A stretch of DNA of 64,000 bases from NCBI RefSeq assembly GCF_028657195.3, contig NZ_JANCPR020000003.1, forward strand, positions 124,001 to 188,000. Direction: 5' to 3'. A program made the translations under genes and the position numbers. Shown here one piece after another: positions 1 through 7,781 of the stretch (positions are counted from its first letter, which is position 1; each line of letters begins with the position of its first letter). Source of the DNA: Streptomyces iconiensis. GTDB taxonomy: Bacteria; Actinomycetota; Actinomycetes; Streptomycetales; Streptomycetaceae. Below the pieces are notes generated by a model. The model was not told where the DNA came from. It worked only from the letters and a program-made list of their open reading frames with translations, and ran no database searches.

Positions 1-102
1 GAGGGGGTAGGGGTCAGGGGCCGTGAGGGCTCATCGCGGGGGGATGCCGCTGGGCACACAGCCCGGTGCGGAGGGCCTGATGTATGCGGAAGTGACGGGC
101 GC

Positions 103-750
103 TCAGGCGCAGTACGGGCGGGCGGCCCGGGCGTCCCGGAGCGCGTGACCCCACCAGGCGAGCTGGCCGAGCATGGCGGTGGCCGACCGGCCCGTGCCGT
201 CGGGGTCGTGCGCACGCAGGAGGTCGAAGCTCACGCTGTCCCGCACCGTGACGGTGTGCAGCTCGGTGAAGACCCAGCGGAGCTGTTCGACCGCGTGCAT
301 GCCCACCGAGTTGGAGCCGTAGGAGACGAAGCCCACCGGCTTGGCGTGCCATTCGTCGTAGCCGTAGTCGATCGCCTGCTTGAGCGAGGCCGGGAAGCTG
401 CGGTTGTACTCCGGCGTGATCACTATGAAAGCCTCCGCTGCCCCCAGCCGTTCGGTGAACTCGGCTATTCCAGGCGGTGGTTGGGCAAGAAGGCGCTCAG
501 GGAAATGGAAGTCCGCCAGGTCGACGACGTCGAGCGCGAGGCCGTGGCGCTTCCGCGCCAGGGCCGTGAACCAGGCCGCGACACCGGCGCCCTCCCGGCC
601 CTCACGGGTACTGCCGATGATGACCGCGACCCGCAGAGGCAGTTCGTCCTCCGCCCCGCTCTGAACACAGCCCCGCTCTGTCGATCGCACCTCTGCGGAC
701 TGCGCCGCCGACGCCCGCGCCGCTGCCGCCCGCACCTCTGCCGTGGCCAT
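103..750 (-). CDS. NADPH-dependent FMN reductase family protein
   Basis: The 215-residue product has one flavodoxin-like FMN_red domain. It begins with the phosphate-binding segment AVIIGSTREGREG near residue 43 and contains the family signature ITPEYNRSFPASLKQAIDY. The family reduces flavin (FMN or bound flavin) with NAD(P)H in the cytoplasm. I chose the ATG at 750 because a GGAGG sequence lies 9-14 bases upstream; the open frame further upstream has no such signal and a biased composition. The Ala/Arg-rich first 35 residues are a poorly conserved leader. The LLM oxidoreductase upstream on the same strand could use the reduced flavin, which is an inference from proximity across a 420-bp gap. 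Confidence 0.88.
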   Translation of the reverse strand: MATAEVRAAAARASAAQSAEVRSTERGCVQSGAEDELPLRVAVIIGSTREGREGAGVAAWFTALARKRHGLALDVVDLADFHFPERLLAQPPPGIAEFTERLGAAEAFIVITPEYNRSFPASLKQAIDYGYDEWHAKPVGFVSYGSNSVGMHAVEQLRWVFTELHTVTVRDSVSFDLLRAHDPDGTGRSATAMLGQLAWWGHALRDARAARPYCA

Positions 751-1170
751 GGGACGCCTCCCTTCCTCCGCCGCTCGCTCCTCACCCCTCAGGCGCGAGA
801 CCGCGTCAGGCGGGCCGCTAGATCGTGTCCAGCGGCCCGCCTGACGGAGAACTGGCGGGTTCAACCCGCCGGAAGAGGATGCGAGATCAGGTCTAGCGAC
901 GACCTCGTGCTCCGTGCGGCTCATACGCCGGCCGCGACCGTGCGGGTCGGCCGCCTCCCGCGCGGGGCGCGACCGCGCCGGATCGCCGCATCTCCTGGCG
1001 GCGACCCAACTGGGTCGCGCAGTCCACGTGGATCCAGTACGTGGCCTACGTGGATTCCTGCACGCTCGCACGGAACCCGTGCCCAGCCCGCGTGGATCCC
1101 GTGCGTGGCCCGGACGTGGCCACGCACGAGCAGCCCGCATTCGGACCGCGCACAGGCAGCCCCCGTGGGG
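751..1170. other. 420-bp spacer between LLM oxidoreductase and FMN reductase
   Basis: I see no convincing gene here. It holds a perfect 16-bp inverted repeat (804-846), a smaller hairpin with arms GGCGGGT/ACCCGCC (854-870), and a degenerate repeat zone at about 1020-1130 in which CGTGGATCC-like words recur. The repeat zone lies just beyond the 3' end of the LLM gene. That matches the repeat-rich gene ends seen elsewhere in the window. Confidence 0.6.
804..846 (-). terminator. Perfect 16-bp inverted repeat (terminator or attenuator)
   Basis: Arms CGTCAGGCGGGCCGCT (804-819) and AGCGGCCCGCCTGACG (831-846) are exact complements around an 11-nt loop. For leftward transcription it lies after the LLM gene and 54 nt before the start of the FMN reductase. 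It could end the first transcript or act in the leader of the second. No T-run follows, as is usual for actinomycete terminators. Confidence 0.45.
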
Positions 1171-2220
1171 TCAGTCGCAAGCGGGCATGATCCGGTCGTG
1201 GATCAGCCTGAGTTGTGTGTTCACGTCGGCCGCGCCCTCCAGATCGCGACCTGTGAACGTCTTCACCAGGGAGCGATCGGTGATCGCGCAGATCATGTGG
1301 TTCACGCCGGAGGGGGCGATCTCGCTGCGGATCTTTTCCGCGCACTCCTCGGGCGTACCCGAGATCGAGAGCCTGTCCGCCAGTGAGGGCGTGGTCAGTT
1401 CGATGCCGCGGGCGAGATCGCCCGCCCCGATGGCGTCCACGATCGGCTTGATCTCGGCCGGGTCGACGCCGTTCCTGACGAGCTGCTCCTCCGGCATGGA
1501 GGAGGCGTAGATGCCGACCATGCTGCGTGCCGCGTCCTTGGCGGCGGCCGAGTCGGTACCGGTCGCGAAGACGACCCAGGCGCCGATGTCCAGCGACCGC
1601 CAGTCCTTGCCGGCCCGCTCGGCACCCGCCCTGATGTGCTGGACGGCGTAGTCGTAGGCGGGGCGCGTGTAGCTGAGCGCGTGGTGGCAGCCGTCCGAGA
1701 GCTCACCTGCCGCCTCGAAGGACTTGGGGCCGCGCATCGCGCCCAGCTTCAGCGGGACCCTCTGCTGGACGGGCCGTGCGAAGGTGAACAGGCCGTTGTA
1801 CGAGTAGAACTCGCCCTCCCGTGTGATCGCTCCCTCGTCCAGCAGCGTGCGCACGACCGCGAGCGCCTCTTTGGTGCGCGACAGCGGCTTGGTGTGCGTC
1901 CAGTCGATGCCGTACTGCGCGAGCAGGCCGAAGTTGCCGCTGGAGAGCACCGCTTCGGCACGCCCGTTCGACAGCTCGTCCAGGGTGGCGACCGCCTGCG
2001 CGATCAACGAGGGCTCCCGCAGCGTGACGGGGGTGACGCTGGGGCCGAAGCGGATGTTCTCCGTCTGGCCCGCAGCGGCGGCGAAAAGCAGCCACATGTC
2101 CTTGTGCCAGGTCTCGTCCGCCGCGTAACAGGCGTGGAAGCCCAGTTCGTCGGCGAGCCGGATCGAGGCCAGCGACTCCTTGAGGGGGTAGTCGGGGAGC
2201 ATCGCGTAACTGAACTTCAT
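1171..2220 (-). CDS. LLM-class (F420- or FMN-dependent) oxidoreductase
   Basis: The 349-residue protein is a luciferase-like monooxygenase-family TIM barrel. It resembles coenzyme F420-dependent methylenetetrahydromethanopterin reductases and related enzymes. Seen are the N-terminal strand MKFSYAMLPDYPLKESLASI, the early acidic/His stretch YAADETWHKDMW, and the segment SGNFGLLAQYG near residue 95. The ATG at 2220 is preceded by AAAGGTGG, whereas the longer open frame adds Pro/Arg-rich sequence and is rejected. The family fits a role in redox of an unidentified small substrate with F420 or FMNH2. Cofactor and substrate cannot be read from the sequence. The FMN reductase downstream could make it half of a two-component flavin system. 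Confidence 0.85.
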   Translation of the reverse strand: MKFSYAMLPDYPLKESLASIRLADELGFHACYAADETWHKDMWLLFAAAAGQTENIRFGPSVTPVTLREPSLIAQAVATLDELSNGRAEAVLSSGNFGLLAQYGIDWTHTKPLSRTKEALAVVRTLLDEGAITREGEFYSYNGLFTFARPVQQRVPLKLGAMRGPKSFEAAGELSDGCHHALSYTRPAYDYAVQHIRAGAERAGKDWRSLDIGAWVVFATGTDSAAAKDAARSMVGIYASSMPEEQLVRNGVDPAEIKPIVDAIGAGDLARGIELTTPSLADRLSISGTPEECAEKIRSEIAPSGVNHMICAITDRSLVKTFTGRDLEGAADVNTQLRLIHDRIMPACD

Positions 2221-2521
2221 GGGCCACCTTTTCTCTTGGCGAGCCGTGGCCTGGCGGGGTGGGGCACGCGGGGCCTCGGCGGCGCGGGGGTGGTGCGGGA
2301 ACGGGCAGATTCTGCCAACGCCCGGCGCTCCGGGGGAGGGGCCGGGCGGGGGAGAGGTGTGGAGGAACCGCGCCCATCGCCCGATCCGTACACCGGTCAC
2401 CCCGTGCAACAACTTCCCTGTGTCCGGCGGGACGTGCGGCGGTACGGTGTGGCGTTCAGCGGGTATCAAAGAGTAATCGAAGGAACCCAGAGAGTGAACG
2501 AAGGGTAGGTGGCGCACAATT
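2221..2521. promoter_or_regulatory. Divergent promoter region with palindrome GGCAGA-T-TCTGCC
   Basis: This 301-bp region separates the starts of the LLM gene and the GH25 gene. A perfect 13-bp palindrome GGCAGATTCTGCC lies at 2304-2316, 84 bases from the LLM start, and could be an operator. Nearer the GH25 start the sequence is less GC-rich (about 2461-2500), fitting a promoter, but I cannot assign -35/-10 boxes with confidence. AGGTGG at 2507-2512 is the GH25 ribosome-binding site. Confidence 0.45.
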
Positions 2522-3139
2522 ATGATCAAGGGGATCGATGTCTCCTCGTACCAGCCGGAGGACTACAGCACGAGGGGCATCGAGTTCGTCTTCATCAAGC
2601 TCACAGAGGGGAAGTCCTACACCAATCCCAAGTGGGTCGCGCAGCGCAAGACAGCGCGTGACGCCGGACTGGTGACGGGCTTCTACCACTTCGTGCGGTC
2701 GGGCAGCATGAAGGCCCAGGCCGACTACTTCCTCTCCAAGATCAACCTCGTCCCGGGCGACATGCTGGTGCTGGACTGGGAGGACGCGAAGGTCGGGAAC
2801 GGCGAGAAGGACGAGTGGATCAAGTACGTGCAGGAGAAGCGGCCCGACCACAAGGTGCTGCTCTACTGCAACGTCAACTTCTGGCTGAACCGCGACAAGA
2901 CCTCGTTCGCGGGCGACGGCCTGTGGATCGCGCACTACAACGGCAAGCCCGGTGAGCCGGGCATCAAGCACCGTTGGCGCTTCCATCAGTACACGAGCAG
3001 TCCGATCGACACCAACCTCGGTGAATTCGACAGCCGCGCGGCCCTCCGCGCATGGGCGGGCGGCGACAAGAGCGGGTCCAAGGGCGACTCCAAGGGCTCC
3101 GAAGGTTCGAAGGACTCGAAGGGATCAAAGGGTTCGTAG
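2522..3139 (+). CDS. Glycoside hydrolase family 25 muramidase (lysozyme)
   Basis: The 205-residue product is almost entirely a GH25 domain, which cleaves the beta-1,4 bond between N-acetylmuramic acid and N-acetylglucosamine. The strand GIDVSSYQ carries the conserved Asp6. LDWED carries the Asp85-x-Glu87 pair that corresponds to the family's catalytic dyad. The barrel ends near residue 180 (RWRFHQYTSS and DTNLGEFDS). A low-complexity tail of Gly-Ser-Lys repeats then runs to the C-terminus. There is no N-terminal signal peptide, although most streptomycete cell-wall hydrolases have one. The protein is either released without a leader, exported some other way, or acts inside. The start is supported by AGGTGG. 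Confidence 0.9.
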   Translation: MIKGIDVSSYQPEDYSTRGIEFVFIKLTEGKSYTNPKWVAQRKTARDAGLVTGFYHFVRSGSMKAQADYFLSKINLVPGDMLVLDWEDAKVGNGEKDEWIKYVQEKRPDHKVLLYCNVNFWLNRDKTSFAGDGLWIAHYNGKPGEPGIKHRWRFHQYTSSPIDTNLGEFDSRAALRAWAGGDKSGSKGDSKGSEGSKDSKGSKGS

Positions 3140-3312
3140 CGGCCGGAGGAGTCTCGGGCTCTGAGGGATCGCGGGCTCGGAGGGGCCGCGGTGCGGTGCG
3201 GGCTTGTAGAGCTCGTGCAGCCTTCGGAGGGCCCGCGGATCCTGGTGGAAAGGCCAGCTCTGGGTGACGCCGAGGCTCCCGCCTGTCACCGGAGGCAGAT
3301 ACGCTCCCGTGC

Positions 3313-3669
3313 ATGCCGGAAGCCAACTCACCCTCACCCACAGCCCCGCACCTCGCAGCGGACGAGACGGACGAGACCGATGAACGGGAAGAGATACGTC
3401 CGTCTCTGACGCCACGCCAGGCACGCCGTGTCCGGATCGTGCTGTCCGCCGCCGTCATGCTCGCCGTGGCCGTCGCCCTGGTCGTACGCCTGGGCACGGC
3501 GCCCTCGGTGCTGACCGTGGGCTTCTACGGCATCGCGCTCACCCTGTCAGGTACGGCCATCGTGCTCAGCCGCAGGGGGCGTACGCGCGTGGCGACGGCG
3601 GTGCTGGGGCTCGGGTTCGTGCTGGTGCTTCTGGGGGAGTGGCTGCTCGGATTCCCTGGCGGGGCCTGA
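3313..3669 (+). CDS. Small integral membrane protein of unknown function
   Basis: A 118-residue protein that I do not recognise. Residues 1-38 are hydrophilic and acidic (ADETDETDEREE). Three hydrophobic stretches follow, at about 40-60 (VRIVLSAAVMLAVAVALVV), 66-85 (VLTVGFYGIALTLSGTAIVL) and 94-115 (VATAVLGLGFVLVLLGEWLLG), separated by short basic loops. This predicts three membrane helices with the N-terminus in the cytoplasm. It lies 173 bp after the GH25 gene and 28 bp before the DUF1707 gene, so it may share a transcript with the latter. Third-position GC bias supports coding. Confidence 0.6.
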   Translation: MPEANSPSPTAPHLAADETDETDEREEIRPSLTPRQARRVRIVLSAAVMLAVAVALVVRLGTAPSVLTVGFYGIALTLSGTAIVLSRRGRTRVATAVLGLGFVLVLLGEWLLGFPGGA

Positions 3670-3697
3670 GTCGCCGTGTCCGCGTAAGCTGCGGTCC

Positions 3698-4432
3698 ATG
3701 ACAGAGGAGTTGCCCGAGATCAGGGCGTCGGACGCCGAGCGCGAGCAGACGGCGGAGGTACTGCGCGACGCACTGGCCGAGGGGCGGCTGGGGATGGACG
3801 AGTTCCAGGAACGCCTGGACGGCGCCTATGAGGCGCGCACGCACGGCCAGTTGGTGAAGCTCGTACGCGATCTTCCCTCACCGCAGGGCGAGGAGGGCCG
3901 GGACACCTCGCTCGTCCTTCCTGGCAGCGCCCCCGCGGCACCCGCGGGGAAGCGGCGCTGGACGGAGCGCATCGGAGGGACCGGCACCTCCCGGTGGGGT
4001 ATCGGCCTCCTGGGCGGCTTCAGCCGCAAGGGCGGCTGGACGGTGCCCAGGAACTTCACATCGGTGACCGTGATGGGCGGCGGCCAGATCGACCTGCGTA
4101 ACGCCCGCTTCGAGGACCGCGTAGTAGTGATCCGCTGCTTCGCACTCTGGGGCGGCGTGCAAGTAGTGGTTCCTGAAGGTATCGAGGTCGAGGTGCGCGG
4201 CGTCGGCATCATGGGCGGCTTCGACTCGTCGGCCAACTCCCACGGAGAACCCGGGGCGCCCCGCGTGATCGTCACGGGGCTCGCCGTCATGGGCGGCGTG
4301 GCCACCGAGCAGAAACCGGCACCCGGCGAACGGGGACGGGACCGGGAACAGGACCGGGACCGGGGGCGGGACCTGGGATGGGAACGGGACCGGGGAGTGG
4401 AGCGGGAAGCGGACCGCAAGTCACTGGAGTAG
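3698..4432 (+). CDS. DUF1707 protein with LiaF/DUF2154-like C-terminal domain
   Basis: The 244-residue protein begins with a DUF1707 domain (IRASDAEREQTAEVLRDALA through EARTHGQLVKLVRDLP, residues 7-65), a SHOCT-like module typical of actinobacteria. A beta-rich domain at about 105-205 follows, with FTSVTVMGGGQIDLRNARFED, VVVIRCFALWGGVQVVVPEG and VMGGV. It resembles the cell-wall-active antibiotic response domain of LiaF/VraT-type proteins. There is no membrane segment. The last 35 residues are a charged Arg/Asp/Glu repeat encoded by GGGACCGG-like tandem repeats. A role in envelope-stress signalling is inferred from family only. Confidence 0.8.
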   Translation: MTEELPEIRASDAEREQTAEVLRDALAEGRLGMDEFQERLDGAYEARTHGQLVKLVRDLPSPQGEEGRDTSLVLPGSAPAAPAGKRRWTERIGGTGTSRWGIGLLGGFSRKGGWTVPRNFTSVTVMGGGQIDLRNARFEDRVVVIRCFALWGGVQVVVPEGIEVEVRGVGIMGGFDSSANSHGEPGAPRVIVTGLAVMGGVATEQKPAPGERGRDREQDRDRGRDLGWERDRGVEREADRKSLE

Positions 4433-4450
4433 GACCGCAAAACGCCGGGG

Positions 4451-4474
4451 ACGGACCGGAATCCCACGGTCCGT
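4451..4474. terminator. Hairpin between convergent genes
   Basis: Arms ACGGACCG (4451-4458) and CGGTCCGT (4467-4474) form a perfect 8-bp stem around an 8-nt loop, 18 nt after the DUF1707 stop codon. Flanking G and C runs could extend the stem past a one-base bulge. Position between convergent genes suggests a shared terminator. The sequence to about 4520 also repeats CCGCCGTATC-like words. Confidence 0.5.
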
Positions 4475-4545
4475 ACCCGCCGTATCTCACCGTCCCCGCC
4501 GTATCCCGCGGTCCGTCCGCGCCGTGTCACTACCGGACGGCGTTC

Positions 4546-6282
4546 TCACTGCCAGACGGCTTTGTCTCCGCCGACGGCCCCGGTCACACGTGACCAGTCC
4601 GCGGGGCTCCGCGCACCGTCCTGGTCCCCGGAACCCACGGGTCCGAATCCGACGGCGGGGAGCACGTAACGGAGGCGGCCGAGCGGGCTGTCGGTCTCGG
4701 TCAGCCACGGTGACGGGTCGAACTCGCCTGCCGGGCCCGGCTCGTGGTCGGCCACGCTGCCCGGCCCCGCCGCAGCGGGCACCTCGTGCAGCAGCCAGTG
4801 CGCCGTGCGGGCGAGGGAGAGCCGTACCAGGCGTGACCCGGCCGTACCCGCGCGCTGTTCGGTGAGGGCGCGCAGCAGTGCCGCCGCGAGCAGATAACCC
4901 GTGCCGTGGTCCAGTGCCTGCGCGGGCAGAGCCCTGGGCGTGCGATCGGCAGCGTGCGCACCGTACTGCTCCGCGAGCGGCGAGCGAGGAGCCTCAGGGG
5001 GAGTGCCCGTGCTCTTCCCCGGCGTTCCCACTGCGGCTTCCGGTCCCACCGCCGCGGTTTCCGCACCCGCCTGTGCCATCGCCTCCGCCTCGATGACGCT
5101 GATCCCGGTCGCTGCCTGCACCAGGCTGTCGAAGCCGCGCCTGCGCTGCCACGGCCCCGTCGTTCCCCAGGCGGAGAGCTGGCCCACCACCAGTCCCGGC
5201 CTCCGGTCGGCCAGCGATTCCGGTGCGAGACCGAATCTGTCGAGCGCCCCCGGACGGTAACCGGTGACCACCACATGCGCGGAGGACAGCAGTTCCTCGA
5301 AGGCCGCCTGTCCTGTGCGGGTGGACAGGTCCAGCAGTGTGGAGCGTTTCCCCAGGTCCGAGTCCGCGTGTGTGTCCACGAACTCGGGCCGCTCGGGTGC
5401 GTCGATGCGCAGCACGTCGGCGCCCAGCAGCGCCAGTGTGCGCGTGGCGACCGGGCCCGCGATCACCCGGGTCAGGTCCAGTACGCGCAGACCCTGGAGT
5501 CCGCCAGGCCCGGGAGGCCCGTCCAGTGGCAGCGGCGGCGCGGCGTCGAGCCGGTCCGTGGCGATCAGCGGTGCCACCGCCACGGCGGCACGCTGCGGAT
5601 GTGCCGCCCACTGGTCGGGCGTACGGACGGCGACGGCCAGGCCGCCCTCCGCGAAGACCGTGGCCTCGACCTCACCGGAACGGCGCTCGGCCAGCTCGGC
5701 CGCCAGCCGCGCGGCTGCCGCCTCGTCGCCGGAAGGGCCGGTGTCGGTGATGCCCAGCGTCGCCAGCAGCCGGGAGCGGTGGTGCGGGTAGTTGGCGTGG
5801 GTGCGGACCCAGCCGTCCGCCGTACGCCAGTAGCGGGACAGCGGCGCGAAGGTGACCGGGGGGCGGCCGTCGATCCGCACCAGGCGGTCGCCGAGGAAGG
5901 CGGCTCCGACCGCGCCGTCGTCCACGTGTACGGGCGGCAGCAGCGCGCTGCGTGCCCGTACGCAGGAGAACTCGGCGGCGGCCAGCGAGCACGCCGTCAC
6001 CGTTGAGGTCGCCAGTTCCCCTACGGGCAGCGCCGAGGGCAGCGGGACGGCGCCGGCTTTCCGTGAGACGCGGGCGAGGAGTGCCGGATCGCCGCCGAGC
6101 GCCGCCCACGCCTGGCCGGTGCCGCTGTGCTGTCCGCCTCCCACAGCCGCCGGGCCGCTCCGGTCGCCGTCCGGCGCATCGGGCGGGCGTACGGATTCAT
6201 CGGTCTTTCCGCCCTCGCCGGCGGCGAGGCCCTCGGCCGTTCCGGACTCTCCAGCCGGTGAAAACTGATCCATGTCGCGCAT
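4546..6282 (-). CDS. Family III CoA transferase (CaiB/BaiF type) with halves in unusual order
   Basis: The 578-residue protein carries the CaiB N-terminal signature LRVLDLTRVIAGPVATRTLALLGADV only at about residues 260-290. Strands typical of the C-terminal half of these enzymes (SRYWRTADGWVRTHANY, GGLAVAVRTPDQWAAHP) come before it. After the signature come VVVTGYRPGALDRFG, GRPGL-type segments, and QALDHGTGYLLAAALL, whose Asp probably corresponds to the catalytic Asp of the family. The family moves CoA between carboxylic acids. I recall similar actinobacterial proteins with this order, so it is not an assembly error. An Ala/Gly/Pro-rich linker sits near residue 420. Start is ATG 6282 or 6273; neither has a clear ribosome-binding site. 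Substrate unknown. Confidence 0.75.
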   Translation of the reverse strand: MRDMDQFSPAGESGTAEGLAAGEGGKTDESVRPPDAPDGDRSGPAAVGGGQHSGTGQAWAALGGDPALLARVSRKAGAVPLPSALPVGELATSTVTACSLAAAEFSCVRARSALLPPVHVDDGAVGAAFLGDRLVRIDGRPPVTFAPLSRYWRTADGWVRTHANYPHHRSRLLATLGITDTGPSGDEAAAARLAAELAERRSGEVEATVFAEGGLAVAVRTPDQWAAHPQRAAVAVAPLIATDRLDAAPPLPLDGPPGPGGLQGLRVLDLTRVIAGPVATRTLALLGADVLRIDAPERPEFVDTHADSDLGKRSTLLDLSTRTGQAAFEELLSSAHVVVTGYRPGALDRFGLAPESLADRRPGLVVGQLSAWGTTGPWQRRRGFDSLVQAATGISVIEAEAMAQAGAETAAVGPEAAVGTPGKSTGTPPEAPRSPLAEQYGAHAADRTPRALPAQALDHGTGYLLAAALLRALTEQRAGTAGSRLVRLSLARTAHWLLHEVPAAAGPGSVADHEPGPAGEFDPSPWLTETDSPLGRLRYVLPAVGFGPVGSGDQDGARSPADWSRVTGAVGGDKAVWQ

Positions 6283-6373
6283 TTTGGCACCGGAAGGCGC
6301 GAGAGCGGGTGACGGCGGGGCGGGAGTGGGCTACGTTACGGCGGCCAGTAGGGGCGAGGGACGGGCGGGGACG

Positions 6374-7597
6374 ATGAGACGGATGTGGGCTCTCGCGCTG
6401 TGCGGCGCTGCGGTGTGCGCGGCACTCGGCAGTGCACCCGTGCAGGCGCGACCGCAGGTGGAACCACCCGCGCAGGCCCAACCACCGGCGCAGACAGGCT
6501 CGGCGGCACAGGCACAGGCGCGGACGGGAACGCGGGCCCCCGCACTGGCGCGGACGGGCACGCAGATGCGGGCGCCGTTCGTGCGTGCGCGCCAGGAGGG
6601 CGAGGCGGCGGCTGGGGCGCCGGGGTGGTCGCTCAAGGAGAGCGGGAGCACCGCGCGGTTCCGCGGCCTGTCGGCCGTCAGCCGGTCGACGGCCTGGGTC
6701 GCGGGCAGCGGCGGCACGGTGCTGCGTACCGGGGACGGCGGCGCGAGCTGGCGGAACGTGTCACCGCCAGGCGCCTCGGGGCTGGAGTTCCGCGACGTCG
6801 AGACCTTCGGACGGCGCGGTGCCGTGGTGCTCGCGATCGGGGAGGGCGACGCGTCGCGCGTCTTCCGCACGGAGGACGCGGGAGCCCACTGGACCGAGAC
6901 GTTCCGCAACGACGACCCCGCCGCCTTCTACAACTGCGTCACCTTCTTCGACCAGCGCCACGGGATCGTCGTCGGCGACCCTGTGGACGGCAAATTCCGC
7001 GTTCTGTCCACCCGTGACGGCGGCAGGAACTGGCGGGTGCTGCCCGGGGACGGCATGCCGGCGGCGCGGCAGGGAGAGGCCAACTTCGCGGCCAGTGGCC
7101 AGTGCCTCACCAGTTCGGGCAGCCGGAACGCGTGGTTCGCCACGGGCGGCGCCGACTCCTCGCGGGTCTTCCACACCGCTGACCGTGGCCGCCACTGGAG
7201 CGTGGCCGAGACACCGCTCCCCGCCGCAGAATCCGCGCGCGGCGCCTTCGGGCTCGCCTTCCGCGATGCCCGGAACGGGCTGGTCGTGGGCGGCAACTAC
7301 GAGGCGGGCAAGCCCTCGCCCCGCGCCTCGGCGGTGACGGGCGACGGGGGCGCACGCTGGAAGGCCAGCGCCCGGCCCGTTCCCGAGTACCGCTCGGGAG
7401 TCAGCTGGCTTCCGCACACCCGTACGGTCGCGCTCTCCGTCGGCCCCACCGGTTCGGACCTCACCCTGGACGGGGGACGGAACTGGCGCACCTTCGACCG
7501 GGGTTCCTACGACACCGTGGACTGCGCGCGTGACCTCGGCTGCTGGGCATCCGGCGAGAAGGGCCGCATCGCACGGCTGGAGCACACGCGGCACTGA
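6374..7597 (+). CDS. Secreted beta-propeller protein (YCF48/BNR repeat type)
   Basis: A 407-residue exported protein. Residues 1-25 (MRRMWALALCGAAVCAALGS, then APVQA) form a Sec signal peptide. A disordered Ala/Gln/Pro/Thr-rich region follows to about residue 90. The rest is a repeat domain with BNR/Asp-box-like motifs: VLRTGDGGASWRNVS, VFRTEDAGAHWTET, VLSTRDGGRNWRVLP, VFHTADRGRHWSVAE and TLDGGRNWRTFD. Each marks a blade of a YCF48/sialidase-like propeller. Sialidase catalytic residues are not evident, so I do not call it a sialidase. Streptomycete copies are often labelled oxidoreductase without basis. ATG 6374 is chosen because it starts the signal peptide and follows GGGG. Confidence 0.8.
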   Translation: MRRMWALALCGAAVCAALGSAPVQARPQVEPPAQAQPPAQTGSAAQAQARTGTRAPALARTGTQMRAPFVRARQEGEAAAGAPGWSLKESGSTARFRGLSAVSRSTAWVAGSGGTVLRTGDGGASWRNVSPPGASGLEFRDVETFGRRGAVVLAIGEGDASRVFRTEDAGAHWTETFRNDDPAAFYNCVTFFDQRHGIVVGDPVDGKFRVLSTRDGGRNWRVLPGDGMPAARQGEANFAASGQCLTSSGSRNAWFATGGADSSRVFHTADRGRHWSVAETPLPAAESARGAFGLAFRDARNGLVVGGNYEAGKPSPRASAVTGDGGARWKASARPVPEYRSGVSWLPHTRTVALSVGPTGSDLTLDGGRNWRTFDRGSYDTVDCARDLGCWASGEKGRIARLEHTRH

Positions 7598-7745
7598 ACG
7601 GAGCCCCACCGACCGGATGAAGCCCGCTCGGCGCCGACCGGAGTCCAACGGGCCGGACTTCAGCCGACCGGGGTTCCACCGACCGGAGTTCCACCGGACC
7701 GGGAGGAGGCCGGCCCGGGAGGAGGCCGGACCGGTGGGGCGGACA
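7598..7745. repeat. Degenerate tandem repeats after the propeller gene
   Basis: After the stop codon the sequence is built from imperfect copies of CACCGACCGGAGTTC-like words, for example at 7606-7618, 7634-7650, 7667-7680 and 7678-7694. It then runs into two copies of GGGAGGAGGCCGG (about 7699-7730). It separates convergent genes and holds no gene. Confidence 0.6.
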
Positions 7746-7781
7746 GTCGCCCGTACGTACGCTCATGGCGCACTGGCGCAC

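Noticed and set aside
854..871. GGCGGGTTCAACCCGCC resembling a tRNA T-arm
   Set aside because: With a 7-nt TTCAACC loop the stem does not pair beyond the first base, and no acceptor, D or anticodon arm is found around it.
1020..1130. CGTGGATCC repeats considered as an integration site or origin
   Set aside because: Imperfect and short; no integrase, tRNA or DnaA-box pattern; similar repeats follow many gene ends in this window.
6374..7597. Sialidase or oxidoreductase call for the beta-propeller protein
   Set aside because: Asp-box repeats are present but the catalytic Arg triad and Tyr/Glu of sialidases, and any cofactor motif, are not evident.
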